From: Thermincola carboxydiphila
Lineage (GTDB): Bacteria; Bacillota; Thermincolia; Thermincolales; UBA2595
Reading direction: 5' to 3'
Assembly: GCA_016841045.1 (NCBI GenBank)
Contig: JAENZX010000035.1
Location: 1 to 37,460, forward strand
Length of the DNA stretch: 37,460 nt
The notes below the pieces were generated by a model. The model did no database searches, had not been told where the DNA came from, and saw nothing but the letters and a program-made list of their open reading frames with translations. Below, in pieces: positions 15,138 through 23,819 of the stretch. The first letter of the stretch is position 1; the number at the start of each line of letters is the position of its first letter. The translations under genes and the position numbers were made by a program.

Positions 15138-17243
15138 TTACTTTATCCAGTCAAGGGTGATTTTGTCTCCATGATTTAAAGGAGTGGTAAATTCAGCTCC
15201 CGCTCCATTCACTTTCATTTCCAACCTCATGCTTGATTCAGGCGGCTTTAGGGAAAAACTTGTCCTTGTAAGGATGTCAGCTAATATAATGTCTCTTCTG
15301 TCAATGATTATTGTCTCATCATTAACGTAAACCGTGGTATAGTCTTTTGGAACCAGTTCTTCTTTAGATTTAACTGCCTCTGAAGCAAATCCAAAGGTAC
15401 CGGTTATAGCTTCAGACTCAGTTTGCACCTCCATTGCCTCCATATCTGCGTTCTGGACTTCCAAATCAATATCCGGACCTTCTAAGCTAACGTCAGCTAG
15501 CTCAACAATAATGTCGTCTCCTTCTTCAAGAGCCGTATCAAAGGCTGCAATCCGTTCATTGACATAAACAACATATTCTGTTTCAGGAAGATCGAAGCCG
15601 GAAATTTTCATTATTTCACCCACAGTTTTAGGTACTTGATATGTAATCTTTGCGTTATTAGTTATCTCGTCGTAATAGTTCACGGATCTATCATTCATAG
15701 TAATAACCGGGTTCAGCATTGTCGTTTTTCCGTTTATGTTAACATTAACAGGAAGAAGGTCAGGTACAACATCATAAATAAACCCTCTTGCGTTTTCTCC
15801 ATCTACTGCCTCAGTGAATTCTATATAGTCATTATGTTGAACCGGTGTATCCAGACTTGTGGAGTTCCCATTCAACATAATAACAGAAGGTTGGCCTTTT
15901 CCCCCTTTGACTATTTTCAGATCACCATTAACTGTTACAGTAAGGGCCAATCCAAGCCTCGGCTGTGTCCTTCTCATGCTAATGCCGGCCGCTACAAGGG
16001 CATCGGCAACAGTGCTTCTGTTAGCCTCAAATAGCTTGACCTGAGTTCCGTTAACCTCTATACGAGCAAATCCAAGACCTTTCCGTTCATATGAAGTCAC
16101 AGCAATCCCTATTGGCGTAACCGCCTCGGGACCAACCAGTTCCTGAGCTCCAAAAACTTCTGCTATAGCCTCTCGTCCCCTGACAGCAACTCTTTGTTTT
16201 GAAAGCCCAAGGCTTTCTGCAAGCATATCCTTCAGTAGGGGAGTTAGGCTTCCCCCACCTATACAAATTACAGCTTGCGGAGTTTTGCCATTAAGCTCAA
16301 GAATTTTTTCACTTATCATTTTAGTAAGCGATTGTACCGCCTCAGAAATTACATCTAGAATTTCCTGCTTTGCTACAGTATGCTCGACTCCCAGCACATC
16401 TGTAAACCTTATTTCATCGATATTATAGACTGTTTTTTTTATCTTTTCTGCTTCGTTAAAATCAACCAGAAAATGGCTCGAAATTTTTTCCGTAACTTCG
16501 TCGCCTGCCACAGGAGCCATTCCGTAGCCAATAACAGAACCATCTGAAGTAACGGCTATATCTGAAGTACCTGCGCCAATATCTACCAAGGCTATATTTA
16601 ACTGTCTCATTGAAGGAGGAACTACGACTGTACTTGCGGCAATGGGCTCAAGCGTTAAGCTTGCCATCTCCAATCCTGCCTTGGTCAGAGCCGCAGACAT
16701 AGAATCTACTACAACCCTGGGTAAAAAAGTAGCTATAACCTCCGCACTCATTGATTTACCTCTTTGAGAGTAAAGATTCCCTATTTTGTGGGAATCCAGT
16801 TCATATTGTACGATACTGTATCCAACACAGTGGTAATCCATAAGCCCCTGTTCATCTTCTTCCTCCTTGGAATCCGCGAGGATCTTTTGAGCCTTCTGCA
16901 CCGCCTGCATCTCCAGTCTTAGCACATCTTCTTTTTGAACTTCACGGTTGTGCGTAACATCTGAATTGACCTTGACTCTGACAGTCTTTAGGGCACGGCC
17001 CGCAGCAGCCACCGAAACCTGATACAATGGATGTCCTACTTTAGCTTCCAGTTTGTCTTTTACATGCATCAGCACTTTTGAAACCTGTTCTATGTCATGA
17101 ATCTGCCCATCAATCATTGCACGAGTCTGATGCTCCAATTGTTCACATGCTGTTATCTCCAAGCCTCTCGGCCCTTCAGTTAGAACAACACCAACTACCG
17201 ACCTTGTTCCAATGTCAAGAGAAAAAATATAGTTAGATGACAT
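15138..17243 (-). CDS. FtsA-like actin-fold ATPase with a long C-terminal extension
   Basis: A 701-residue protein. The first ~390 residues follow FtsA/PilM. LDIGTRSVVGVV (9-20) is the phosphate-1 loop, the inserted 1C-like domain covers roughly 80-170, LVDIGAGTSDIAVTSDGS is phosphate-2, and ICIGGGSLTPLLKDML is the adenosine loop. FtsA is usually about 410-450 residues. Here about 300 extra residues of mostly beta-strand sequence follow, including elements resembling repeated ubiquitin-like (beta-grasp) folds such as TVNGDLKIVKGG and YVNERIAAFDTALEEGDDI. No ftsZ or pilus genes are adjacent, so a role in division, sporulation or envelope assembly is open. GGGAGG precedes the ATG. Confidence 0.82.
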   Translation of the reverse strand: MSSNYIFSLDIGTRSVVGVVLTEGPRGLEITACEQLEHQTRAMIDGQIHDIEQVSKVLMHVKDKLEAKVGHPLYQVSVAAAGRALKTVRVKVNSDVTHNREVQKEDVLRLEMQAVQKAQKILADSKEEEDEQGLMDYHCVGYSIVQYELDSHKIGNLYSQRGKSMSAEVIATFLPRVVVDSMSAALTKAGLEMASLTLEPIAASTVVVPPSMRQLNIALVDIGAGTSDIAVTSDGSVIGYGMAPVAGDEVTEKISSHFLVDFNEAEKIKKTVYNIDEIRFTDVLGVEHTVAKQEILDVISEAVQSLTKMISEKILELNGKTPQAVICIGGGSLTPLLKDMLAESLGLSKQRVAVRGREAIAEVFGAQELVGPEAVTPIGIAVTSYERKGLGFARIEVNGTQVKLFEANRSTVADALVAAGISMRRTQPRLGLALTVTVNGDLKIVKGGKGQPSVIMLNGNSTSLDTPVQHNDYIEFTEAVDGENARGFIYDVVPDLLPVNVNINGKTTMLNPVITMNDRSVNYYDEITNNAKITYQVPKTVGEIMKISGFDLPETEYVVYVNERIAAFDTALEEGDDIIVELADVSLEGPDIDLEVQNADMEAMEVQTESEAITGTFGFASEAVKSKEELVPKDYTTVYVNDETIIIDRRDIILADILTRTSFSLKPPESSMRLEMKVNGAGAEFTTPLNHGDKITLDWIK

Positions 17244-17363
17244 CTAATACCTCCCTTTACAGGGTTAATTTATAATACAGGCTAATTTTTTACATTTCGA
17301 CTGAATTCAGCAAAATTCCTGCAAAAAAATAATGGATAGTGATGAGTGGGGAGATAATGGACA

Positions 17364-17398
17364 ATTGAAAATTGATAATTGACAATTGACAATGGAAA
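17364..17398. repeat. Five-copy ATTGACA heptanucleotide array
   Basis: Five in-phase seven-base units read ATTGAAA, ATTGATA, ATTGACA, ATTGACA and ATGGAAA. They belong to the same family as the arrays between the tRNA genes around 7319-7660. The flank to the right (17399-17477) carries no gene or clear structure that I can see. Confidence 0.85.
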
Positions 17399-17477
17399 AT
17401 CATTAAGGGCGGGGATATAAGCATACCCCACTCGCCCTGCGGGCTCGGAGGTTTATAAGCTCGATTTATAATATTAA

Positions 17478-17512
17478 AATAAAACTGGTATGACGATAAT
17501 TCATCATACCAG
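17478..17512 (-). terminator. Terminator after cheR
   Basis: CTGGTATGA (17485-17493) pairs with TCATACCAG (17504-17512). On the minus strand the stem is followed by TTTTATTTT. It lies about 50 bases past the cheR stop and is the likely end of the long haem-cytochrome-cheR transcription unit. Confidence 0.8.
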
Positions 17513-17545
17513 CTTGTATTTCTTCGTATTCTAGTCAATTGTAAT

Positions 17546-17573
17546 ACTACCCACTACTCACTACTCACTACCC
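17546..17573. repeat. Four-copy ACTACYC heptanucleotide array overlapping the end of cheR
   Basis: Units ACTACCC, ACTACTC, ACTACTC and ACTACCC run in phase. The array crosses the cheR stop codon, so the last codons of CheR (Val-Gly-Ser-Glu-stop) are made of repeat sequence. A degenerate inverted counterpart (TAGTGATGAGTGGGG) is at 17337-17351. Confidence 0.8.
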
Positions 17574-18340
17574 ACTTTTTTATAAAAGAAGGAGGAAACA
17601 AGAGAATAACCTATCTCCCTTGACTGGAATATCTGCTCGGTACTTCCTGTAAATAATACACCACCGGGTTTCAAAGCCGCGTGAAAGTTACGGTATAAAT
17701 AATTCTTACTTTCCTCAGTAAAGTATATTACCACGTTTCGGCACAATATCATATCATAGTTCTTGTCAAATCTTTCTTTGAGCAGATTGTGCCTGTGGAA
17801 TTTTACTTTTCTTTTTATTTCGTCAGATATGGTGAAGTTAGCTTCCTGACGGGTAAAATATTTTAGGTAGCTTTTCGGCAGATTCACCACTGCTTTTTCA
17901 TTATACATTCCACTGGCTGCTTTTTTTAATACTTCTTCATCTATATCTGTAGCTGTTATGGAAAAGGATATCTTAGGAAAATTCATCATTAAAACCATTG
18001 CCAGCGTATAAGGTTCTTCCCCGGTGGAACAACCGGCACACCAAAGCTTCAAAGATCTAGTCTGTTTAAGCAGATCCGGTATTATTTTTGTCTGCAGGAT
18101 TTCCCACTGAGGCGGGTTCCTATAGAACTCAGATACATTTATAGTCAGAGTGTCTACAAACTTACGCCAATGCTGTTGTTCCTTATCCATCAAGTCAAGG
18201 TAAGCATTGTAATCACATATCTGCAAACTCCGCATTAAACTGTTAATCCGTCTCTCCATTTGAGGCCTTTTATAACCTGTCAGGTCTAGACCTTTTCTCC
18301 GCTGCAAATTCTGAAGGAAAAACTCATATGCATCCGGCAT
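17561..18340 (-). CDS. cheR: CheR-type chemoreceptor methyltransferase
   Basis: A 259-residue protein. A helical N-terminal domain (about 1-75) ends in TINVSEFYRNP. It is followed by a SAM-dependent methyltransferase domain with LWCAGCSTGEEPYTLAMVL (about 99-117) and ILCRNVVIYF near 200. The family methylates glutamates on chemoreceptors or related signalling proteins. The ORF extends up to a TTG at 18415, overlapping the cytochrome gene, but AGAGGAG nine bases before the ATG at 18340 marks the real start and removes the overlap. No other chemotaxis gene is in the window. Its place at the end of a haem/cytochrome unit is unusual. The C-terminal four residues come from a repeat array. Confidence 0.9.
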   Translation of the reverse strand: MPDAYEFFLQNLQRRKGLDLTGYKRPQMERRINSLMRSLQICDYNAYLDLMDKEQQHWRKFVDTLTINVSEFYRNPPQWEILQTKIIPDLLKQTRSLKLWCAGCSTGEEPYTLAMVLMMNFPKISFSITATDIDEEVLKKAASGMYNEKAVVNLPKSYLKYFTRQEANFTISDEIKRKVKFHRHNLLKERFDKNYDMILCRNVVIYFTEESKNYLYRNFHAALKPGGVLFTGSTEQIFQSREIGYSLVSSFFYKKVGSE

Positions 18341-18378
18341 TCTTTCTATCTCCTCTATTAAAAATGAAAATGAACTTT

Positions 18379-18786
18379 TTAATTTATCTGATTTATGTTC
18401 CGCTGTTTGTGGCAATCATTACAAAAGCCAGTCTTAACAGACTCTCTGGTTTGTCCATGGCAATCTAAACAGAATTTGCCCAGTTCATTTTCTTTGATAA
18501 TACCTTCAGCTACCTCCCCGTGCTCACCCATCCACTTTTCTTTTGACTTATGCTGTGAGTTGATGTTATGACACTTTTGGCAGAAGTTTTCGTTTGTTTC
18601 TCCCCGCTTATCTTTATGGCACTCAATACAGAACCGATCCGGATTTCCCCTGCGGTTAACTATATCAGCGTGCTTTGCCATCCACTCAGTCTTATCTCCA
18701 TGCTGCGTCCTGTTCATGGAAAAATATATTACCAGCACAAGAGCCACTAATAAAAGTACGGTGATGATGTTCTTCCTGTTTAACAC
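18379..18786 (-). CDS. Membrane-anchored tetrahaem c-type cytochrome
   Basis: A small protein of about 135 residues. An N-terminal transmembrane helix (about 6-24) is followed by four CxxCH haem sites: CIECH, CQKCH, CLDCH and CNDCH. The exported part consists of two similar halves of about 50 residues. Each half has a W-M-x-x-H segment, then two haem motifs spaced 16 residues apart, so it looks like a duplicated dihaem module. The histidine in W-M-x-x-H could be a distal haem ligand. The start is ambiguous between TTG at 18795, GTG at 18792 and GTG at 18786. AAGGGG at 18796-18801 best fits 18786. It probably passes electrons between the quinone pool and outer cytochromes, by analogy with NapC/NirT-like proteins, though sequence kinship is not shown. 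Confidence 0.85.
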   Translation of the reverse strand: MLNRKNIITVLLLVALVLVIYFSMNRTQHGDKTEWMAKHADIVNRRGNPDRFCIECHKDKRGETNENFCQKCHNINSQHKSKEKWMGEHGEVAEGIIKENELGKFCLDCHGQTRESVKTGFCNDCHKQRNINQIN

Positions 18787-18824
18787 ATCCACCAACCCCT
18801 TGGTAATTTTTGGGTATCATTAAT

Positions 18825-20117
18825 TTATTTTGACTCCTTAAATGCATTATAAGCGGCTTCAACCGTTCGGTCAATATCTTCTTCAGAATGAGATAGTGAA
18901 ACAAAAGCTGCCTCAAACTGTGAAGGAGCAAGATATATTCCCTGATCCAGCATTGACCTGAAAAACTTTCCAAATCTCTCCGTATCTGAAGTTAAAGCAC
19001 TGGCATAATCAACTACCGGTTTTGCTGTGAAGAACGTACATACCATAGAACCAACCCTATTTGATGACACTTCAACTCCTGCACGTTCAGCTGCTTCAGC
19101 CATGCCTTGCGCCAACCTGGCTGACTTTTTATCAAGTTCTTCATATACACCAGGCTTCTGCAGTTCCTTTAGAGTTGCAATACCCGCAGTCATAGCCAGT
19201 GGATTCCCTGATAAAGTTCCTGCCTGATAAATTGGTCCCGCAGGAGCTATTTTCTCCATTATTTCTTTTTTTCCACCGTAGGCTCCTACCGGAAGACCTC
19301 CACCGATAATCTTTCCCAGGCAGGTAATATCAGGTTCTATATTAAAGCGAACCTGCGCTCCACCGTAAGCCACCCGAAAACCTGTCATTACTTCATCACA
19401 TATAAACAGAGTTCCATATTTACGGGTTAATTCGCGCAGTCCTTCCAAAAATCCTGGTGCCGGTGGCACTACTCCCATATTACCTGCAACTGGCTCTATA
19501 ATAACTGCAGCTATATCGTTTCCTTCAAGCTCAAAAATTTTATTTAGGGTGTCAAGATCATTGTAAGGCGCTGTTATGGTGCTACCGGCTATATTCTCCG
19601 GAACGCCTGGACTTGTAGGTACTCCTAAAGTTAAAGCACCTGAACCTGCCTTAATCAATAGTGCATCTGCATGACCGTGATAATTACCCTCAAATTTAAC
19701 AATCTTGTTCCGGCCCGTATATCCCCGTGCAAGCCTCAAAGCACTCATGGTAGCTTCAGTGCCGGAGTTAACAAAACGTACCATCTCCATTGCAGTAAAC
19801 GCATCTATTATCATTTTTGCCATTACAGTTTCAAGCTCAGTAGGCGCTCCATAACTTGTCCCCTTATCCAGATAAGCCTTCAAGGCTCCAACAACTGTTG
19901 GGTATTGGTGTCCAAGTATCATAGGTCCCCAGGAACCCACATAATCTATGTACTCATTACCATCAACATCATAAATTTTAGAACCGCTGGCTCTATCTAT
20001 AAATACAGGGGTATGTCCAACAGACCTGAAAGCTCTTACGGGGCTGTTTACCCCACCGGGAATATTTTGTTTTGCTTCTTCAAATAGTTCTACTGACTTT
20101 TGATAACCTTTATGCAT
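18825..20117 (-). CDS. hemL: Glutamate-1-semialdehyde 2,1-aminomutase
   Basis: A 430-residue class III PLP aminotransferase-fold enzyme that converts glutamate-1-semialdehyde to 5-aminolevulinate. The PLP lysine is K269 in [33 protein letters not shown] (118-133) binds the cofactor phosphate, and [10 protein letters not shown] (240-249) supplies the pyridine-binding Asp. [10 protein letters not shown] at 21-30 is a HemL signature. The length is normal. The ATG at 20117 has AGGGATGGTG upstream; the TTG at 20138 is rejected. It follows the nirJ2-like gene after a hairpin and about 170 bases, so it may be transcribed partly on its own. Confidence 0.95.
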   Translation of the reverse strand: MHKGYQKSVELFEEAKQNIPGGVNSPVRAFRSVGHTPVFIDRASGSKIYDVDGNEYIDYVGSWGPMILGHQYPTVVGALKAYLDKGTSYGAPTELETVMAKMIIDAFTAMEMVRFVNSGTEATMSALRLARGYTGRNKIVKFEGNYHGHADALLIKAGSGALTLGVPTSPGVPENIAGSTITAPYNDLDTLNKIFELEGNDIAAVIIEPVAGNMGVVPPAPGFLEGLRELTRKYGTLFICDEVMTGFRVAYGGAQVRFNIEPDITCLGKIIGGGLPVGAYGGKKEIMEKIAPAGPIYQAGTLSGNPLAMTAGIATLKELQKPGVYEELDKKSARLAQGMAEAAERAGVEVSSNRVGSMVCTFFTAKPVVDYASALTSDTERFGKFFRSMLDQGIYLAPSQFEAAFVSLSHSEEDIDRTVEAAYNAFKESK

Positions 20118-20216
20118 TATTACACCATCCCTCTTCAATTAATTTGGTTCCACAGCAACAAACATCATTAGTGTTTCCGACACCTGACAAAATTACAACA
20201 GGGGCACGTTTTGCTA

Positions 20217-20262
20217 AAACACACGCCAGGCCCATTGACAAGGACTCTGGCGTGTGTGTTTA
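20217..20262 (-). terminator. Hairpin between nirJ2-like gene and hemL
   Basis: CTGGCGTGTGT (20248-20258) pairs perfectly with ACACACGCCAG (20220-20230) around a 17-base loop, and the flanking A/T bases extend the stem. On the minus strand it is followed by TTTTAGC, a short T tail. It lies 26 bases after the nirJ2-like stop and could be an attenuating or partial terminator before hemL. The rest of 20139-20287 holds no gene. Confidence 0.6.
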
Positions 20263-20287
20263 AGTGCTGTAATTCACTGGAGTCTGT

Positions 20288-21283
20288 CTAAAAACCTTTC
20301 CTACCTTGATACAGGCACCATGGTTCTTCGGCCATATAATCACCTTCGTTATAAAACGCTGCCCTGGCTCTACAGCCGCCGCATAGTTTCTTGAAACCGC
20401 ATGAACCGCATCCACCTTTATATTCCATGGTTCTAAGGTTTTTAAATACTTCACTGTCAGCCCATATTTCGCTAAACGGTGTTTCCCTTACGTTTCCTAC
20501 TTCCATATCCATATAGGCACAGGGCTGAACTTTTCCTTTAGGACCAATGATACAGTATGAAGTCCCTGCCAGGCATCCTCGTCCAAATCTTAAGTTCATA
20601 CCCATCTGCTTGGCTATCCTCATAAACTGGGGTGCACAAGTGGGTTTAAGCTCAATATCAACTTCCTGCTGCTTTTTCATAATCCTTGTCAAGATATCCT
20701 CATATTGTTCAGCTCTAAGAGATTCTTCCTCGATGTTTTTAGCTCTTCCGGTAGGAACAAGGAAGAAGAAATGGTGAGCTTTGGCCCCAAGTTCAATGGC
20801 AAAGTCGGTGATAGCTTCAGCCTCGTTCCAGTTCCAGTCCATCAGAGTGGTGTGAATCTGGAAGGGGACTCCGGCCTCACGGCAATTTTTCATACCCTGA
20901 ACAGCACCTTCCCAAGCTCCTTCCAACTGCCTTAGCTTATCGTGCTTTTCTTTATCCAGACTGTCTAAACTAATTCCTACACCGTCCACCCCCAGGGCCT
21001 TAAGCCTTTGAGCAACCTCAGGGGTAATAAAGGTACCATTGGTGCCGAAAACAGTAATCAGTCCCAGCTTCTTTGAATGCTCCACAAGCTCAAAAATATC
21101 CGGCCTCATAAACGGTTCCCCGCCGCTGAAAATCATAATCTTAAAACCGGCTTTTTTAATTTCGTCCAAAAGTGCTTTACCTTCTTCAGTATTTAATTCC
21201 TCATTGGCTTTTGCCCCAGCATCCCGATAGCAGTGGTCACAATACATGTTGCATTGGTTTGTTGTGTTCCAAGATACAATCAT
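20288..21283 (-). CDS. nirJ2: Radical SAM/SPASM protein, NirJ2-like, of haem biosynthesis
   Basis: A 331-residue enzyme. The radical SAM cluster motif is C11-x3-C15-x2-C18 (TTNQCNMYCDHCYR). FSGGEP and GISLDSLD are the SAM-binding blocks. The C-terminal SPASM domain has about seven more cysteines, among them GRGCLAGTSYC, QPCAYMD and GGCGSCGFKKLCGGC. The sequence and its place between hemB and hemL match the proteins named NirJ2 in heliobacteria and Desulfotomaculum-type bacteria. There it is thought to act in a sirohaem-based route to haem, or on a related tetrapyrrole. The exact reaction is not settled. The ATG at 21283 overlaps the hemB stop as TAATG, with GGGAGGG upstream, so translation is coupled; the ATG at 21304 is rejected. 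Confidence 0.85.
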   Translation of the reverse strand: MIVSWNTTNQCNMYCDHCYRDAGAKANEELNTEEGKALLDEIKKAGFKIMIFSGGEPFMRPDIFELVEHSKKLGLITVFGTNGTFITPEVAQRLKALGVDGVGISLDSLDKEKHDKLRQLEGAWEGAVQGMKNCREAGVPFQIHTTLMDWNWNEAEAITDFAIELGAKAHHFFFLVPTGRAKNIEEESLRAEQYEDILTRIMKKQQEVDIELKPTCAPQFMRIAKQMGMNLRFGRGCLAGTSYCIIGPKGKVQPCAYMDMEVGNVRETPFSEIWADSEVFKNLRTMEYKGGCGSCGFKKLCGGCRARAAFYNEGDYMAEEPWCLYQGRKGF

Positions 21284-22266
21284 TACTGTCCCTCCCTTAA
21301 CCATTTGGCCATATCTTTGGCATGGTAAGTTATTATAATATCTGCACCGGCACGTTTGATACCGGTCAGGGCTTCCATTACAACTCTCTTTTCATCCAGC
21401 CATCCGTTAATTGCCGCAGCCTTAAGCATGGAATATTCCCCACTAACATTGTAAGCTGCAACCGGCATCTGGAATTCATCTTTAATTCGTCTGATTATAT
21501 CAAGGTAAGGAAGTGCCGGCTTGACCATTACTATATCTGCCCCTTCCTCAACATCCAGCCATACTTCCTTTAAAGCCTCATCACTATTTGCCGGATCCAT
21601 CTGATAACCCCGGCGGTCACCAAACTGGGGAGTTGATTCAGCAACATCCCGGAAGGGGCCATAAAAGCCTGATGCATATTTGGCTGAATATGCCATAATG
21701 GGGATATTGCTGTAACCGTTAGCGTCAAGAGCTTCCCTGATGGCACCCACTCTACCGTCCATCATATCTGAAGGTGCAACCATGTCTGCTCCTGCTTTAG
21801 CATAGGATAAGCCAATTTTCGCCAGAACACTTAATGTTTCATCATTAAGGACATTTCCTTTTTCATCAAGGATACCGCAATGCCCATGACTGGTGTACTC
21901 ACACATACAGAGATCAGGAATAACCAGCAAGTCAGGATACTTTTCTTTTATAGCCTTAATAGCCCTTTGAACTGCTTCATTCTCATCAAAGGCAGAAGAA
22001 CCTTTTTCATCTTTGTAAGCAGGTATCCCAAAGAGCAGTACCGCCGGAATTCCTAAGTTTACAATTTCATCACATTCCCTTAGGATGACATCTACGGACA
22101 TCTGAGAAACCCCTGGCATGGAAGCAATCGGATTGTTAACTCCCTCCCCGTTTGTAACAAATAATGGGTACACCAGGTCGTCAACTGTTACTTGGTTTTC
22201 CCTAACTAACCGGCGCATCGTTTCAGAGCTTCTTAGCCGTCTCGCCCTAACAATCGGAAAACCCAT
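21283..22266 (-). CDS. hemB: Delta-aminolevulinic acid dehydratase (porphobilinogen synthase)
   Basis: A 327-residue enzyme that condenses two 5-aminolevulinates into porphobilinogen. The active-site lysines are K196 ([17 protein letters not shown]) and K249 ([11 protein letters not shown]). The cysteines C120, C122 and C130 in [14 protein letters not shown] mark the zinc-dependent type. GGAGGTG precedes the ATG. The gene is transcribed after cobA-hemD, and its stop overlaps the start of nirJ2 by one base. Confidence 0.97.
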   Translation of the reverse strand: MGFPIVRARRLRSSETMRRLVRENQVTVDDLVYPLFVTNGEGVNNPIASMPGVSQMSVDVILRECDEIVNLGIPAVLLFGIPAYKDEKGSSAFDENEAVQRAIKAIKEKYPDLLVIPDLCMCEYTSHGHCGILDEKGNVLNDETLSVLAKIGLSYAKAGADMVAPSDMMDGRVGAIREALDANGYSNIPIMAYSAKYASGFYGPFRDVAESTPQFGDRRGYQMDPANSDEALKEVWLDVEEGADIVMVKPALPYLDIIRRIKDEFQMPVAAYNVSGEYSMLKAAAINGWLDEKRVVMEALTGIKRAGADIIITYHAKDMAKWLREGQ

Positions 22267-22299
22267 TTTCTACACCTCCACCAAAAAATTAAAACTCTT

Positions 22300-23817
22300 T
22301 TATTTTCCGTAATACCTAAGAATAGCCTCAACAAGCCCGTCTATAGTGTATTGTGAAGCCTCAATATCAACTTTGAGACCTAATTCCCTGGCTGTCGCAG
22401 AAGTTATCGGACCTATACAGGCAACAACAGCGTTATTTAACAATTCCTCTGATTTGCTGTCACCAAGTTTGCGGATAAAGTTTTTGACGGTTGAGGAACT
22501 GGTAAATGTAAGGACGTGAATTTTTTTCTCTTCAAGCATTCTAACAAGTTCTTCAGTATTACCGGATCCTTCGATAGTGCGGTAGGCAGTCACTTCGTTA
22601 ACAATTGCACCCATTGCCTTTAGAGTATCAGGAAGTATTTTTCTTGCTATATCTGCTCTGGGCAGTAATACCTTCTTACCTTTAATCTCCTGGGTCTTGA
22701 AGATTTCAATTATTGCCTCGGCCACAAATTCATCTGGCATAAACTCACAGAAGATACCAAATTTTTCAATTTCATCTCTAGTTTTAGGTCCTATGGCGAC
22801 AATTTTTATATTACTTAACTTCCGGATATCTTTCTTAAGGTATCTCAGCCGGTTCATGAAAGACTGAACCCCGTTCACACTGGTCAATACCAACCAGTCA
22901 TAATCTTCAATTTCATCTAAAGCTCTATCTAAAAGATCAAAATCCTCCGGGTCGGCAATTTCTATAGTCGGGAACTCCCATGGTTCAGCGCCAAGTCCTT
23001 CAATCTTTTCCGCAAATACACTGGCTTGGCTTCTGGCCCTGGTAATTAAGATACGCTTACCAAACAGGGGTTTTTGTTCAAACCACTTTAACCTGTCCCT
23101 AAGAGTAACTACATCACCCACCACAATTATTGCCGGATGACCCATCTTGGCTTCTCTGGCTTTATCTGCAATATCGGCCAGAGTTCCTGTAACTGTCTGC
23201 TGTTCCGGTCTGGTCCCCCATCTAATGACCGCGACAGGAGTGTCGGCGGAACGCCCCTGGGCAATCAACTGCTCTGCGATATGAGGTAGATTGCTCATAC
23301 CCATGTAAAATACCATGGTTCCAATACCTGAAATCTTTTCCCACTCAATTGATGTATTTCCTTTTGCAGGGTCTTCATTTCCTGTAATAAAGGCTAAGGT
23401 AGAAGTGAAGTCTCGGTGGGTTACTGGAATACCGGCATAGGCGGGTACGGCAATACCGGAGGTGACTCCTGGAATTACTTCAAATGAAATCCCATGAGTT
23501 AAAAGATAGTCAGCCTCTTCTCCCCCTCTGCCAAAAACAAAAGGGTCGCCACCCTTCAGCCTGATAACACTTTTACCCTCACGGGCTTTTAAAACCAACA
23601 CTTCGTTGATTTCTTCCTGCTTTAGAGTATGCCTGACCGGAGACTTACCGGCAAAAATAAGTTCTGCCCCCGGTTTGGCATGAGATAATAACCTTGGGCT
23701 GGCTAATCTGTCATAGACAAGCACATCAGCCTTTTTAATATATTCTAAGGCTTTTACAGTAATTAGCCCGGGATCCCCCGGACCTGCCCCAACTAAATAT
23801 ACCTTTCCATTCTGCAT
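22300..23817 (-). CDS. cobA-hemD: Fused uroporphyrinogen-III methyltransferase and uroporphyrinogen-III synthase
   Basis: A 505-residue bifunctional protein. Residues about 1-245 are the SAM-dependent methyltransferase that makes precorrin-2: VYLVGAGPGDPGLITVKAL, VIRLKGGDPFVFGRGGEE, GVTSGIAVPAYAGIPVTHR. Residues about 250-505 are the synthase that closes hydroxymethylbilane: KRILITRARSQASVF, WLVLTSVNGVQSF, LTFTSSSTVKNF. The fusion channels the linear tetrapyrrole into uroporphyrinogen III and on to precorrin-2, the entry point for sirohaem and cobalamin. The start codon lies two bases after the hemC stop. AGGAG within the hemC 3' end is its likely ribosome binding site. Confidence 0.96.
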   Translation of the reverse strand: MQNGKVYLVGAGPGDPGLITVKALEYIKKADVLVYDRLASPRLLSHAKPGAELIFAGKSPVRHTLKQEEINEVLVLKAREGKSVIRLKGGDPFVFGRGGEEADYLLTHGISFEVIPGVTSGIAVPAYAGIPVTHRDFTSTLAFITGNEDPAKGNTSIEWEKISGIGTMVFYMGMSNLPHIAEQLIAQGRSADTPVAVIRWGTRPEQQTVTGTLADIADKAREAKMGHPAIIVVGDVVTLRDRLKWFEQKPLFGKRILITRARSQASVFAEKIEGLGAEPWEFPTIEIADPEDFDLLDRALDEIEDYDWLVLTSVNGVQSFMNRLRYLKKDIRKLSNIKIVAIGPKTRDEIEKFGIFCEFMPDEFVAEAIIEIFKTQEIKGKKVLLPRADIARKILPDTLKAMGAIVNEVTAYRTIEGSGNTEELVRMLEEKKIHVLTFTSSSTVKNFIRKLGDSKSEELLNNAVVACIGPITSATARELGLKVDIEASQYTIDGLVEAILRYYGK

Positions 23818-23819
23818 TT

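Noticed and set aside
17290-17538. An 82-codon minus-strand open frame
   Set aside because: It runs through the heptad repeats and the terminator. The peptide is repeat-derived and no ribosome binding site is present.
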